Shown: one piece after another, positions 55,566 to 64,000 of the stretch | Layout of the letters: every line of letters begins with the position of its first letter | Numbering within the stretch: the stretch's first letter is position 1 | Notes under the pieces: model-generated | What the model was told of the DNA's origin: nothing | Database searches by the model: none | What the model saw: the letters and a program-made list of their open reading frames with translations, nothing else | NCBI RefSeq assembly: GCF_900115905.1 | Contig: NZ_FOYD01000003.1 | Location: 337,111-401,110, forward strand | DNA: 64,000 nt | Source: Halopseudomonas formosensis | Lineage (GTDB): Bacteria; Pseudomonadota; Gammaproteobacteria; Pseudomonadales; Pseudomonadaceae | Direction: 5' to 3' | Translations under genes and position numbers: made by a program

Positions 55566-56429
55566 TCAGTGTAAACCAGTATCCGAGCCCGGACCTGCGG
55601 CCGGGTTGGCGAACCGGCGTACCAGCTCGCGCACCAGCGGCTTCATGAAGAAGCTCTGCTCGGGCATCAGATCCACCTCAACACCGCGATCGCGCAGCTC
55701 TTCGGCCACGACGGGGCCGACCGCGGCAACGGCCACCCCTCTCAGAATTGAAACCAGCTGCGTTTCGCCGACACTGCGCCGACCGATCTGGAACAGCCGG
55801 CGAACCTGGGTAGCGCTGGTAAAGGCAATGGCATCCAGTGTGCCGGAGCCCAGCTCCTGTATCAGCTCCTCCACCTGCCGATTTTCCACATCGTCGGCGT
55901 AGACGTAGGGGGCCACCGGCGCGGTCACCGCCCCGGCCTGACGGAGGAAATCCATCAGTGTCGGGTTGGGATCAGTCCCGTAGAGCTGCACGGCAATCCG
56001 CCGTCCCTGCAGGTTCTCGTCCGCCAGGGTGCGGATCACGCCTTCGGTGGTCGGCTCCACCGCTACCAGGTCAGCCTTGAGACCGATAGTGCGCAGCGCT
56101 GCACCGGGTTTGGGGCCGCGGGTGATCTTGCGTACCTGCGCCAGCCGGGCGATGAAATCCTCGCGCAGGGTGCCTCCGGCTCGCTCGGCGGCAGCGAGCA
56201 GCCGGCGGATACCCTCACCGGTCAGGGCAATGAAGTCATCCCAGGGCTCATTGGTGAAACGGACCAGCCACTCCTGGACCGGCTGCTGGTCGGGGGCGTC
56301 ATGGATGGAGACCAGCGGGCAGCGCAATACCTGAGCACCACGTTTGAGCAGCATATCGGCAAACAGATCAAGTTCACGGCTCTCGGGCAGGGCGATACGG
56401 CGCCCGCTGAGGGGCAGATTGTCAGACAT
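55566..56429 (-). CDS. HemD-family (uroporphyrinogen-III synthase-like) protein
   Basis: A 287-residue protein with the two-lobed HemD pattern: LSGRRIALPESRELDLFADML and GAQVLRCPLVSIHD at the start, FIALTGEGIRRLL, then DAIAFTSATQVRRLF and VAVAAVGPVVAEEL. No hemC, hemA or hemX is nearby, so this is probably a paralogue of the canonical hemD, which usually follows hemC in Pseudomonas. Such paralogues often accompany nitrite or sulfite metabolism, but none is seen here. The start at 56429 (MSDNLPLSG) is preferred; 56438 is also possible. Confidence 0.75.
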   Translation of the reverse strand: MSDNLPLSGRRIALPESRELDLFADMLLKRGAQVLRCPLVSIHDAPDQQPVQEWLVRFTNEPWDDFIALTGEGIRRLLAAAERAGGTLREDFIARLAQVRKITRGPKPGAALRTIGLKADLVAVEPTTEGVIRTLADENLQGRRIAVQLYGTDPNPTLMDFLRQAGAVTAPVAPYVYADDVENRQVEELIQELGSGTLDAIAFTSATQVRRLFQIGRRSVGETQLVSILRGVAVAAVGPVVAEELRDRGVEVDLMPEQSFFMKPLVRELVRRFANPAAGPGSDTGLH

Positions 56430-56495
56430 GGCAAGCATCCGTTCCGGGAATCACAGGGGGTCAATGCTAACCGGTTTGCCACGGGCCGTCGCCCC

Positions 56496-59480
56496 TCAGG
56501 GCAGCGACGCCCGGGCCTGCAGCTCGCCGACCGAGTCGGGTGAAGTCAGATGTGGCGCCAGTACCGGGGCCATGCTTTTCAGCACCTGCGCCGGCAACGC
56601 CGAGGTGAAGTGGAAGGACCCGGCATCCTCCCCCGGAACGAAGGCGGTCAGCGTGCCGAAGTGGCGGTCGCCGATAAAGAACACGAAGGTCGCGGTGCGG
56701 TTGAGTACCGAAGAGGCAACGATGGCCCCCGAGCGGGTCACGGTATGGATGCGGTTGTCACCGGTGCCGGTCTTGCCACCGACCACCAGGGGCTGGCCCT
56801 CGGCATCGGTGAACACGCCCTGCAGCCGGCGACCGGTACCATCCAGCACCACCGCCGACAGCGCACCGCGCAGCGCTGCGGCTACCGCCGGATGCAGCAC
56901 CTGCTCCTGCTCAAGGGGGGCCGGCTCGAAACGGGTCTCCCAGGGCGTGCCTTCGGCAAAATGCAGACTGCCCAGCCGTCGCACGCCGATTCGCCGACCG
57001 TCGTTGAGGATGATGCCCATCAGCTCGGCCAGGGCGCTGGGCCGGTCTCCCGAGCTGCCCAGCGCCGTACCCAGCGAGGGCACCAGCTGCGGAAAGGGGT
57101 AACCGACCCGGCGCCAGCGCTCATGCAGGGCAGCGAAGGCCTCTTTTTCCAGCATGATGCGCATGCGGGTATTGCGGGCACTGACATGGCGGGTGCGGAA
57201 CAACCAGCTGTAGACCTCCTGCCGCTCATCAACGCTCGCTTCCAGCACCTCGGACAGCGTGGCCTGGGGATGCTCGCGCAGATAGCCCAGCAGCCACAGT
57301 TCCAGCGGGTGCACCTTGGCAATGTAGCCCTGATCGTTGAGGTTATAGCTGCCCGGGGCATAGGTGCGGTACAGGCGCTCTATCCTCTCCGGGCTCTGCG
57401 GCACCCTGACGTGGGACTCGAGAAATTCACGGAAGGTATCGTAGTCCGCCTGCGGGTGCAGCTCCCGGTACACCACTGCCAGCCTGGCAGCGATCGGCTG
57501 GACCTGGCGCAGCAGGCGTTCAAAGCGCTGGGCTTCGTCCATACCCTGATAGCGACGCCAGAAGCGCTGCAGGAACACCCTGCCCTCGCGGTCGGCGAAG
57601 GTTTCCAGATAAGCCCGGCGTCGCGGATCGCGATCGTTGGTCAGCAGGCCGTCAGCATCCTCCACCCGCTGATGCATGCAGTAGCGGATGACATCGCGCA
57701 GCAGGCGTATGTAGGGCAGATTGATCGACTCCTGCAGCGCCTGCTGCACGGTGACGATGCGATTGTTGTCCTCCTTGCGGAAGTTGTTGAAGCGCTGCAC
57801 GCCGCTGCCGGTGAAGAACTGCTCATAGGGAGAGGCGGAATATCGGCGCTGCAGGGCCGCTTCGAGCATCTGTTCCAGGGTGGCATCGGGGTTGCGGCGC
57901 AGATAATCGGCTGCCCACAGCGTCAGCGGGTCGCCACGCCGGCTGCGGGCGGCCTGGATTACGTCGGCATCGGCGCCGGCCAGTTGCTCATGCAGCTCGG
58001 CGATGATTTCCAGATAGGTGGTCAGTACCCGCAGCTTGGCGGTGGAGCCCAACTCCAGCTTGCTGCCGGAATTGAGATCGAAGGGCAGCCCGGTGGTATC
58101 GGTCTGCACCCGCACCTGATGGCCATCGGGGGTCAACTCCATCAGGGTGAAGCTGTAGCGCACCTGCGAGGCCTGCTGCGGCGACAGCAGCCGCTCACCC
58201 AGCAGCCCTGCTTCGGAGGCGACAATGTCATCGGCCAGCGCTTCGAGAAAATCGCCCACGGTGCGCTGCAGATTGGCATCCAGAGTGCTGTTGACCTGCA
58301 GATCCAGACGGTCCAGGTCATAGGCCGAACGGCCCAGCAGCGACACCAGCTGATTGCGCGCCACCCAGGCGGTCTTGTCCGCACCGCTTGGCTCCAGCAA
58401 GGGGTCTGCCTGCCAGTCCCGGTATTCCAGCCTGGTCCCCAGAGCCGCCAGGGCCAGCTGCTCATCTATGCGCTGATGACTGGCCAGCAGGCGCACATGG
58501 CTGTCGACCAGCTGCTGCAGCTCCTCCCGACCACCCAGCAGATACCAGCTGGGCCGGCGCTGGGCGATGATCAGCGACAGGGCCTGGCGCAACGCCCGGG
58601 CCTGATCGGCGAGACCGTTGTCGCCGTTGAGATTGGCGGAAAAGCGCTGCAGATCCTCGGCAAACCAGACCCACAGGGCGTCCCCTACGCCATGGACTTC
58701 GCCATGACCGGGGGCGGCAGCCAGGGGTACCGTGTTCAGGTAATCGCGCACCAGCTGCTGCCGGGCCTGCAGGGTATCCGGGCCGTGCATGTAGGCGCGC
58801 ACCGTGGCCGAGGTCATCTGCCGCAGTTTGTCGATGGGCGACTGGGTGCGCCCCTCCAGCGAGTGGCGGTATTTTTCCATCTGGGTCGCCAGGGTGCTGG
58901 CTCCGTGCCCGGGCCCCTCGCCGCCCAGAGTACCCACCAGCATGGCCATGGACGCCCCCATCAGCCGCGGCCAGTCCACCGCCGGGTTGGCCCGGGGCAG
59001 GGTCTCATCCAGCAAGTATCGGTTTTCGATGAACAGCAGGGACTCCACCAGCAGCGGGGGGATTTCCTCGAACCCGGCAAAGCCCGACCGGGGGTAACCG
59101 AACTCGTAGATCACCTCACCCCGGGCATCAATGATTCGCAGGCCCGCCTGGGTTTTCTCGTCATAGGGCACATAAAGTCCACGACCTGCATATTCCATGA
59201 GTTCCGGTGAAAAGCGCATCTGCCGGGTGATCTGGAAGCCTTCGCGCTGCAATCGCGGCTGGAACTGGGGAATCAGACTGTAGCCAAGACGCTGATCGAA
59301 GGGTCCGGATTCCGGGAAGTGGATAGCATCGCTCTGGCCCTCCACGGGCTGGTAGCGCAGCTGGCTGGCATACTCGCTGATCCAGTTGGACTGGAACCAG
59401 GCATGACGGAACTCGAAGCCAGCCACACAGATCATGGTCAGCGTCAGAAAGCCCAGAATCAGCCAGATGCGTAATCTCAT
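56496..59480 (-). CDS. Divergent class A penicillin-binding protein (transglycosylase/transpeptidase)
   Basis: A 994-residue inner-membrane protein with one N-terminal anchor (LRIWLILGFLTLTMICVAGF). The glycosyltransferase domain (about 125-270) has LFIENRYLLDE in place of the usual EDxxFxxHxG, with HGASTLATQMEKY and VRDYLNTVPLA as later motifs. The transpeptidase domain carries SxxK in LGSTAKLRVL, SxN in ESINLPYIR and KTG in GGKTGTGDN. The catalytic residues of the second domain are intact. The long region between motifs and the altered first motif make this unlike PBP1a/1b; it may have a specialised peptidoglycan role. Confidence 0.82.
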   Translation of the reverse strand: MRLRIWLILGFLTLTMICVAGFEFRHAWFQSNWISEYASQLRYQPVEGQSDAIHFPESGPFDQRLGYSLIPQFQPRLQREGFQITRQMRFSPELMEYAGRGLYVPYDEKTQAGLRIIDARGEVIYEFGYPRSGFAGFEEIPPLLVESLLFIENRYLLDETLPRANPAVDWPRLMGASMAMLVGTLGGEGPGHGASTLATQMEKYRHSLEGRTQSPIDKLRQMTSATVRAYMHGPDTLQARQQLVRDYLNTVPLAAAPGHGEVHGVGDALWVWFAEDLQRFSANLNGDNGLADQARALRQALSLIIAQRRPSWYLLGGREELQQLVDSHVRLLASHQRIDEQLALAALGTRLEYRDWQADPLLEPSGADKTAWVARNQLVSLLGRSAYDLDRLDLQVNSTLDANLQRTVGDFLEALADDIVASEAGLLGERLLSPQQASQVRYSFTLMELTPDGHQVRVQTDTTGLPFDLNSGSKLELGSTAKLRVLTTYLEIIAELHEQLAGADADVIQAARSRRGDPLTLWAADYLRRNPDATLEQMLEAALQRRYSASPYEQFFTGSGVQRFNNFRKEDNNRIVTVQQALQESINLPYIRLLRDVIRYCMHQRVEDADGLLTNDRDPRRRAYLETFADREGRVFLQRFWRRYQGMDEAQRFERLLRQVQPIAARLAVVYRELHPQADYDTFREFLESHVRVPQSPERIERLYRTYAPGSYNLNDQGYIAKVHPLELWLLGYLREHPQATLSEVLEASVDERQEVYSWLFRTRHVSARNTRMRIMLEKEAFAALHERWRRVGYPFPQLVPSLGTALGSSGDRPSALAELMGIILNDGRRIGVRRLGSLHFAEGTPWETRFEPAPLEQEQVLHPAVAAALRGALSAVVLDGTGRRLQGVFTDAEGQPLVVGGKTGTGDNRIHTVTRSGAIVASSVLNRTATFVFFIGDRHFGTLTAFVPGEDAGSFHFTSALPAQVLKSMAPVLAPHLTSPDSVGELQARASLP

Positions 59481-59665
59481 GATTCCCCCATGCTCAGTTC
59501 CCTTAAAGTCTAGTTGAGGATCAGCACTGCGTTAGTGCGCAACCCCCTTTATCCCGCTTTTTGCAGACGCATGGTTAGGCCTGAAACTTCGCCCACGCCG
59601 CGACAGGATGGCTTCGTAACCGGGGCTATGGGAAAATGACCGTTCGTCCCTGTGAGGTACCTGCG

Positions 59666-61051
59666 ATGCCCGCCACTCAATTCACCCTCGACGATCTCAC
59701 CTGCGAATGGCTGGAGCGGCTGGACAGCTTCCCGGCCGATGTTCGTGAGCGGGTGGCACAGACGGCAGAACGTCATCGCACCGATCTGGCGTCGCATTTC
59801 TACGGCGTGATGCTTGCGCACAAGGAAGCAGCGCAGTTCCTGTCCCACGAGGAGGTCAAGACACGGCTCAGCAGATCCATGGAAAACTGGATCACCAACC
59901 TCTACAACAGCAGCGAAGCCGCCGATATCCAGTCGGTCATCGCCCACCAGACCCGGATCGGCGAGGTCCACGCCCGCGTTTCCATCCCGGTGCATCTGGT
60001 GCTGCGTGGCGCCCGGCTGCTCAAGCAGCGGTTGATCACCTACCTGCGCGAAGAACTGCCCGAACGCCAAGCCGCCGAGGCGGCGGCCTTTGCCGCCACC
60101 CTCATCGATCTGGCGATGGAGATCATGAGCCACGCCTATACCACCTCACACGACCGCCGCTCCCGCGCCGAAGAGAGTTACCGACTGTTCGCGGTAACCC
60201 AGAACATGGCGTCGGAAAAAGAGCGCCAGCGCGCCGCTCTGCTCGACTGGGAAAATCAGCTGATGTTCGACGTGGCAATGAACACCGCGGCCCAGCATCT
60301 GCCCCGGCTGAGCGCCTCCGAGTTCGGCCTGTGGTTCCGGCACAAGGGCGCGCACGGATTCGAGGGCGCACCGGAAACGGAGCTGATTCTGGAATCCATG
60401 ACCCGGATCGACGAGATGCTGCTGCCGCTGTTCGCCAACCGCCAGAGCGAGGCAAACCCGACCCACACCATGCAGCTGCTGCGAGATCTGCGCGAGCAGG
60501 CCAAGAGCATCAGCTATCACCTGGATCTGCTGTTCGAGCAGAACAACGAACTGGAATCCGGCCGCGATGTGCTGACTCGCCTGCTCAACCGCAAGTACCT
60601 CTCGGTAGTGCTGAACAAGCAGATCACCTATGCGCGCAGCACCGGTGGCAGCTTCGCCGTGCTGGCCCTGGACCTGGACCATTTCAAACAGATCAATGAC
60701 AGCCATGGCCACGAAGCCGGCGATCTGGTGCTGCAGCAGGTCGCCGTGCTGATGCTCAACCGCAGCCGGGCCGGGGATTACCTGTTCCGCACGGGTGGCG
60801 AGGAGTTCCTGATGATCATGGTGGACGTCAATGACCACAGCGCCGCCAAGGCCGCCGACAACATCCGCCGCGCCATCGCTGCCGAAACCTTCCGCCTGCC
60901 CCAGGACGTTACCATGCATCTGACGGTCAGCCTCGGGCTGGCGGTGTACAACGGGCATCCCGATTACCAGCAACTGCTGCGCCGGGCCGATGATGCCCTC
61001 TACGAGGCCAAGAACAACGGCCGCAACCGGGTGGTGATAGCCCCGGAATGA
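59666..61051 (+). CDS. Globin-coupled sensor diguanylate cyclase (DosC-like)
   Basis: A 461-residue cytoplasmic oxygen-sensing cyclase. The N-terminal globin domain (about 1-165) includes the proximal-histidine motif RIGEVHARVSIPVHL. A middle region (about 180-290) follows, then a GGDEF domain with DLDHFKQINDSHGHEAGD, the active-site GGEEF (FRTGGEEFLMI) and the inhibitory RxxD five residues before it (RAGD). Length is close to E. coli DosC (about 460). ATG at 59666 has GAGG about ten bases upstream; the frame opens ten codons earlier at 59636. Confidence 0.9.
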   Translation: MPATQFTLDDLTCEWLERLDSFPADVRERVAQTAERHRTDLASHFYGVMLAHKEAAQFLSHEEVKTRLSRSMENWITNLYNSSEAADIQSVIAHQTRIGEVHARVSIPVHLVLRGARLLKQRLITYLREELPERQAAEAAAFAATLIDLAMEIMSHAYTTSHDRRSRAEESYRLFAVTQNMASEKERQRAALLDWENQLMFDVAMNTAAQHLPRLSASEFGLWFRHKGAHGFEGAPETELILESMTRIDEMLLPLFANRQSEANPTHTMQLLRDLREQAKSISYHLDLLFEQNNELESGRDVLTRLLNRKYLSVVLNKQITYARSTGGSFAVLALDLDHFKQINDSHGHEAGDLVLQQVAVLMLNRSRAGDYLFRTGGEEFLMIMVDVNDHSAAKAADNIRRAIAAETFRLPQDVTMHLTVSLGLAVYNGHPDYQQLLRRADDALYEAKNNGRNRVVIAPE

Positions 61052-61191
61052 CTCCAGCGTGACGCCCGTGTTCACTCGCTGGAGGATATCCGTCGGGAAG
61101 TCGCCCGAAGGCGGCGCTTTCCGTTAGAATGCGCCCCTTCCTCGACGGACCGCCTTCACCCGTCGATTTCCTCTCGTTCGGTTCCATCTTG

Positions 61192-62391
61192 ATGACTACT
61201 GCAGACACCGCCCCCCAGGGCAGCTGGCTCGGCGTTATTGCCCTGGCCCTGGCCGCATTCATCTTCAATACCACCGAGTTTGCCCCGGTGGCCCTGCTCA
61301 GCGACATCAGCGCCAGCTTCGGCATGCTGCCGGAACAGGTCGGCCTGATGCTGACCGTCTATGCCTGGCTGGTTGCCCTGACATCACTGCCGCTGATGCT
61401 GATGACGCGCAACATCGAGCGCCGCCGCCTGCTGCTGGGCGTATTTGCCCTGTTCATTGCCAGCCATCTGCTGTCCTTCCTGGCCTGGAGTTACGGCGTG
61501 CTGGTGATCAGCCGCGTGGGAATCGCCCTGGCCCACGCGGTGTTCTGGTCGATCACCGCGTCTCTGGCTGTGCGCATTGCACCGGCCGGACGCGAGGCCC
61601 AGGCCCTGGGTCTGATCGCTGCCGGCACCACCCTGGCCATGGTGCTGGGCGTTCCCCTCGGTCGGGTGATCGGCGAGATGATCGGCTGGCGCATCACCTT
61701 CCTCAGCATTGCCGTGCTGGCCCTCATGACCATGGCGGTGCTGGCCAGACTGCTGCCGCTGCTGCCCAGCCGCAACAGTGGCTCGCTGGCCAGCCTGCCT
61801 CTGCTGGTCCGCCGTCCGGCGCTGATGGTGGTCTACGCCCTGGTGGTCATCTGCGTCACCGCCCAGTTCACCGCCTACAGCTATATAGAGCCCTTCGTCC
61901 GGGACATCGCCGGCCTGGTCGGCAACCAGATCACCGGACTGCTGCTGGTATTCGGTGGCGCCGGGCTGGCCGGCGCGGTGATCTTCAGCCGCTGCAGCCC
62001 CTTTCATCCGCGCACCGTCCTGGTCGGCAGCATGTTCGCCCTGACCTTCTGCCTGCTGATGCTGCTGCCGTCCGCCGCCAACCTCTGGCTGCTGGGCGGC
62101 CTGAGCTTTATCTGGGGCGCTGCCATCCTGACCCTGACACTTGCCCTGCAGTCCCGCGTCCTGCGCATCGCCGAGGATGCGACGGATGTAGCCATGTCCC
62201 TGTTCTCCGGCCTCTATAACCTGGGAATCGGCGCCGGCGCGCTGCTCGGCAGCCAGGTCACCAGTCAGCTGGGGCTGGCCAACGTGGGCTCGGTCGGCGG
62301 CATGCTCGGCCTCGGCGGCATGCTGATCTGCCTCACCGCCCTGTGGCGGCTGCCGCCCCAGATGCCGATCCAGCAAAGCGCTCGACCCTGA
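61192..62391 (+). CDS. sotB: MFS sugar efflux transporter, SotB-like
   Basis: A 399-residue major facilitator of the DHA1/SotB group that exports sugars or IPTG-like compounds. Twelve hydrophobic segments are visible. [22 protein letters not shown] near the N-terminus is very close to the SotB signature, and [20 protein letters not shown] is a further family motif. ATG at 61192 ([10 protein letters not shown]) is preferred over the 61129 start, which has no family match; the ribosome-binding site is weak. Confidence 0.82.
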   Translation: MTTADTAPQGSWLGVIALALAAFIFNTTEFAPVALLSDISASFGMLPEQVGLMLTVYAWLVALTSLPLMLMTRNIERRRLLLGVFALFIASHLLSFLAWSYGVLVISRVGIALAHAVFWSITASLAVRIAPAGREAQALGLIAAGTTLAMVLGVPLGRVIGEMIGWRITFLSIAVLALMTMAVLARLLPLLPSRNSGSLASLPLLVRRPALMVVYALVVICVTAQFTAYSYIEPFVRDIAGLVGNQITGLLLVFGGAGLAGAVIFSRCSPFHPRTVLVGSMFALTFCLLMLLPSAANLWLLGGLSFIWGAAILTLTLALQSRVLRIAEDATDVAMSLFSGLYNLGIGAGALLGSQVTSQLGLANVGSVGGMLGLGGMLICLTALWRLPPQMPIQQSARP

Positions 62392-62453
62392 CATCGAACC
62401 GTCATATTCGTGTAATAAGATCGCCCCGCTGTTTCATCACAGGGGCCATGGAT

Positions 62454-63800
62454 ATGTCAGTTTTCTCCTCGCTGCGCTCGGCGCGTGTCAGCCGCCTGCT
62501 GCTGGCCGGTCTTATCATTCTGAGCGCACCGACTCAGGCAGCCGATCTGCACCTGCAGATCAATGGCTCCAACACCATAGGCGCCGAGCTCGCACCGCGG
62601 CTGGTGGAGGGCATGCTGCTCGCCAACGGCGCCAGCGATATCCGGGCAGACCTCAACCAGACCACCCGGGAACACAGGATCACCGCTGTCAGCGTTGATG
62701 GCCATAGCATTGAAGTACGCATCCACGCCCACGGCTCGGGCACCGCGTTCAAGGGATTGAAGGACGGATCGGCGCAGATAGGTGCCGCCTCCCGCCCCAT
62801 CCGCCAGGCCGAAGCCAGAGACCTCGCCGCCGCCGGGGACATGCTCAGTGCCGATGCGGAACAGGTCATAGGCCTGGACGGCATCGCGGTGATAGTCCAT
62901 CCGGACAACCCCATCCAGACCCTGGATCTGGATCAGATAGCCCAGGTGTTCGCCGGCCAGATCACCGACTGGCGCGAGCTGGGCGGCCTGCCCGGCCCGA
63001 TCCATATCCATGCCCGCGATGGCAACTCCGGCACCTGGGAAACCTTCCGCGACATGGTACTCAGCCCGCGCCAACTCGAGCTGGCGACCAGCGCACAGCG
63101 CTACGCCTCCACCAGCGAGCTGTCCCTCTCGGTCCGGCGGAATATCGGCGCCATCGGCTTCGTCGGCCTGTCCGGTATCGCTCCTGCCAGAGCCATCGCG
63201 GTATCTTCCGGTGACTCGCAACCCATGCTGCCGACTGCGGAACTGATCACCACCGAAGACTATCCCCTCGCCCGCCGGCTGTTCATGTACATCCGCCCAA
63301 ACGAAACCAACCCCCTGGCCAGGGCGCTGCTCGACTTCACCCAGAGCCACGCCGGGCAGGCCGTGGTAGATCAGGTCGGCTTTGTCGGTCAGAACATCCG
63401 TACCATCACCATCAGCCCGCAACCGGACATGCCCCAGGCCTATCAGCAACTGACCAAACGCGCCGTACGGCTGTCGGTCAACTTCCGCACGCAGGAACGC
63501 TCAGCCAGGCTCGACAACAAAGCCTGGCAGGATATGGACCGACTGGAGGAATTTCTCACCGAACGCGCCCTGACCGATGATCGCATTGTACTGGTCGGCT
63601 TCAGCGACCCGCGGATGAAGGGGGCGGAAGAGCTGCTGGCCCGGCTGCGCACCAATACCGTCCGCCGAGCCCTGCAGGAGCGCGGCATCAACGTTGCCGA
63701 GACCCTCGCCATCGGCAACGAGCTGCCGGTTGCTACCAACAGCAACCTCAGCGGCCGCCTGAAGAATCGTCGTGTCGAGGTGTGGGTGTACAACGACTAG
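62454..63800 (+). CDS. Phosphate-binding PstS-like domain fused to OmpA-like domain
   Basis: A 448-residue secreted protein. After a signal peptide (ending about APTQA) residues 28-280 form a PBP-like phosphate-binding domain: LQINGSNTIGAELAPRLVEG, the phosphate-binding type motifs GSGTAFKGL and ASRPIRQAEA, then HARDGNSGTWETFRD. The last 120 or so residues form an OmpA-like peptidoglycan-binding domain with IVLVGFSDPRM, RLRTNTVRRAL and GRLKNRRVEVWV. This arrangement would tether phosphate binding to the cell wall. ATG at 62454 has AGGGG eight bases upstream; the ATG at 62448 is too close. No pst transport genes are near. Confidence 0.85.
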   Translation: MSVFSSLRSARVSRLLLAGLIILSAPTQAADLHLQINGSNTIGAELAPRLVEGMLLANGASDIRADLNQTTREHRITAVSVDGHSIEVRIHAHGSGTAFKGLKDGSAQIGAASRPIRQAEARDLAAAGDMLSADAEQVIGLDGIAVIVHPDNPIQTLDLDQIAQVFAGQITDWRELGGLPGPIHIHARDGNSGTWETFRDMVLSPRQLELATSAQRYASTSELSLSVRRNIGAIGFVGLSGIAPARAIAVSSGDSQPMLPTAELITTEDYPLARRLFMYIRPNETNPLARALLDFTQSHAGQAVVDQVGFVGQNIRTITISPQPDMPQAYQQLTKRAVRLSVNFRTQERSARLDNKAWQDMDRLEEFLTERALTDDRIVLVGFSDPRMKGAEELLARLRTNTVRRALQERGINVAETLAIGNELPVATNSNLSGRLKNRRVEVWVYND

Positions 63801-63811
63801 CAAAGCGCCCA

Positions 63812-64000
63812 TCAGGCATAGATGGGGATGTAGGCCTCTTCATAGGGTGTGGATTCGGGGAAGTGCTCGCGGATGATCGCGATCAGATCGTCGAGTTGGG
63901 CTTTTCGGCAGTAGAGCAAGCGGTCCGTATCTATCATCCGCCCCTTTCCTTCGTCAGCCATCGGATTAAAGTAGGTGAAGTCCAAACCGATGATCGCGCG
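63812..64000 (-). CDS. C-terminal part of an unknown protein (partial)
   Basis: The last 62 codons of a minus-strand gene whose start is outside the window. Visible sequence includes IIGLDFTYFNPMADEGKGR, LLYCRKAQLDDLIAIIRE and a tail EEAYIPIYA before TGA. The acidic, aromatic-rich C-terminus has no motif I recognise. It is convergent with the PstS-OmpA gene, 11 bases away. Confidence 0.55.
   Translation of the reverse strand, partial: RAIIGLDFTYFNPMADEGKGRMIDTDRLLYCRKAQLDDLIAIIREHFPESTPYEEAYIPIYA

Noticed and set aside
56550..59210. 886-codon plus-strand frame opposite the penicillin-binding protein
   Set aside because: Antisense shadow; the minus-strand frame carries all catalytic motifs.

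Overview
The window looks like chromosomal DNA of a Pseudomonas-lineage gammaproteobacterium. Evidence: a waaF-waaC-waaG-waaP core-LPS block next to ilvE-glnE-aceEF, a clpB-pgeF-rluD/bamD-pilS-pilR block, a MapZ-type PilZ gene near radA, and REP sequences of the Pseudomonas GTAGGAGC type. Base composition is GC-rich throughout. The low-copy O-chain genes and waaL look somewhat more AT-rich by eye. I saw no tRNA, rRNA, CRISPR array or cas gene. Species assignment is not possible from this sequence alone.

Layout. 1-5735 (+): the end of a GDP-mannose pyrophosphorylase-like gene, then wzm, wzt and three glycosyltransferases in the order of the P. aeruginosa common-polysaccharide (A-band) operon. 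Together they would build a homopolymer on a lipid carrier and export it by an ABC transporter. 6096-7412 (+): waaL-type O-antigen ligase. 7417-9424 (-): a DUF6625-like protein and a GT4 glycosyltransferase. 9421-11166 (-): a carbamoyltransferase. 11334-12451 (+): an Xre-RES toxin-antitoxin pair lying inside the core-LPS locus. 12452-19568 (-): three LPS-kinase-like proteins, waaP, waaG, waaC and waaF, mostly joined by 1-4 base overlaps, for inner-core assembly and phosphorylation.

19964-28486: ilvE and glnE (-), then aceE-aceF (+). The glnE/aceE gap carries two palindromes TGTAGT-N3-ACTACA exactly 51 bp apart, resembling HexR operators. 28487-29816: a terminator and a REP-associated tyrosine transposase (RAYT) gene flanked by inverted REPs. 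29817-40752: clpB with a sigma32-like promoter, pgeF, rluD, bamD, a second REP cluster, nadE, a small zinc-ribbon protein, pilS and pilR. 40768-41344: a REP array of 112-bp period. 41507-52731: mqo, a periplasmic binding-like protein, glyA, ettA, gdhA, a mapZ-like gene, rlmG, radA, then a 0.94-kb REP array of 102-bp period. 52762-53048: two copies of a DnaA-box pair. 53102-64000: a Lon-like protease, a HemD-family protein, a divergent class A penicillin-binding protein, a globin-coupled diguanylate cyclase, an MFS exporter, a PstS-OmpA fusion, and the end of an unknown gene.

The most interesting non-coding content is the repeat landscape. There are two unrelated REP families. Two arrays appear to have grown by tandem duplication with different unit lengths. 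In two genes (ilvE, radA) the stop codon lies inside a REP. The DnaA-box duplication and the aceE operators are the other leading leads. No wholly new protein system is evident. The Xre-RES pair and the DUF6625-like gene are the clearest accessory insertions.
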